Shown here: one piece after another, positions 63,666 through 64,000 of the stretch
Numbering within the stretch: the stretch's first letter is position 1
Layout: each line of letters starts with the position of its first letter
NCBI RefSeq assembly: GCF_003990445.1
Contig: NZ_REEZ01000016.1
Location: 39,498-103,497 of the forward strand
Source: Pararhodobacter zhoushanensis
Lineage (GTDB): Bacteria > Pseudomonadota > Alphaproteobacteria > Rhodobacterales > Rhodobacteraceae
DNA: 64,000 nt
Direction of reading: 5' to 3'
Made by a program: the position numbers and the translations under genes
The notes under the pieces: generated by a model
Database searches by the model: none
What the model was told of the DNA's origin: nothing
The model's input: the letters and a program-made list of their open reading frames with translations, nothing else

Positions 63666-64000
63666 AAACCATTAGAGTGCGCGTTCATTGCGCACCGTTC
63701 CCCGTTAACAACCCACGCTCCATCAGTCGCCCCGACAATCCGCGACTTTGCTCTTAGCACCATGCAATCGGCAACGCCGGTTGATGGGTTGGTTGGCGAG
63801 CCGTAGGTCGGGGTTCACCCCGACATTTTCTCGACCACGCTCTCACCAAGAATCCCCCACGCGTCCCGCCGAGTCGGGGTGAACCCCGACCTACGTTTGA
63901 TCCCGGTGCCAACTGGAATACGGCGTAAGCGACGTCTCCGCCCCATTGATGTTCCGCTTGCGGTCGCCCGCTCGGTGGCGCTGTCGACTGGCGTTTGCGG
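63666..64000. repeat. Gene-free right end with REP doublet (REPIN type 2)
   Basis: A hairpin GTGCGC / GCGCAC (63677-63682 and 63690-63695) follows the DUF4238 gene and may end its transcript. Farther on, perfect 22-bp inverted repeats (63803-63824 and 63873-63894) each contain GTCGGGGT-TC-ACCCCGAC next to a GTAG tag; here the tags face outwards. The last 100 bases show no convincing frame and may be the edge of a gene outside the window. Confidence 0.75.

Overview
The window is a high-GC alphaproteobacterial chromosome segment, most likely from the Rhodobacteraceae. This rests on the product set (class I DhnA-type aldolase, ThyX, DUF1194, DUF817 and DUF2254 proteins, a BKACE enzyme, preT/preA) and on dense, overlapping, GC-rich genes. 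Two stretches look foreign by base and codon use: the restriction locus at the left edge (1-6196) and one DUF4238 gene near the right edge (62787-63665).

Region 1 (1-6196, all minus strand) is a type I restriction-modification operon carrying a tRNA anticodon nuclease. The order is small HTH gene, hsdM-hsdS fusion, prrC, hsdR (cut by the window edge). All junctions overlap or abut. The fusion has only one target-recognition domain. PrrC keeps the residues expected for tRNA-Lys cleavage, so the locus reads as an intact two-layer phage defence: DNA restriction backed by translation shutdown when restriction is disabled.

Region 2 (6626-21650) is a lambda-like integrated element. A leftward operon runs from a Cro-like gene through HTH, GapR-like, RusA, TSCPD and an O-type initiator with an internal iteron array, then lysis genes (holin-like, GH108 endolysin, Rz/Rz1), terminase small and large subunits, a gpW-like protein, portal and a tail-fibre-like LamG module. 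Capsid, protease, tape-measure and tail-tube genes are absent. It is therefore a truncated prophage or a satellite-like element. A self-cleaving S24 repressor sits between leftward and rightward control regions marked by G-run/C-run operators. A rightward operon of small genes ends in a tyrosine integrase, followed by tRNA-Leu(UAA).

Region 3 (22012-30300): CPBP protease, DUF3237 protein and a TetR regulator face a rightward acyl-CoA cluster (BKACE, both subunits of a biotin-dependent acyl-CoA carboxylase, GST, isovaleryl-CoA-dehydrogenase-like enzyme). A 24-bp dyad lies in the divergent promoter.

Region 4 (30473-46762) is housekeeping: Rrf2 regulator with a thioredoxin-reductase-like flavoprotein, fructose-bisphosphate aldolase, FAD-linked oxidase, ClC channel, XerD, aroK-aroB, two EamA-type transporters, enolase.

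Region 5 (46939-63665): pyrimidine reduction operon preT-GFA-preA behind a perfect 18-bp dyad, nucleoside hydrolase, flavin reductase, a degenerate asparagine-synthetase-like protein paired with an unrecognised protein, dnaB, pyrE, copper chaperone, DUF2254, DUF1194, gloA, DUF817, thyX and DUF4238.

Intergenic spaces hold a dispersed family of GC-hairpin plus G(A/G)(G/T)TATTT or GGATATTT elements (at least seven copies) and two different REP doublets with GTAG tags.
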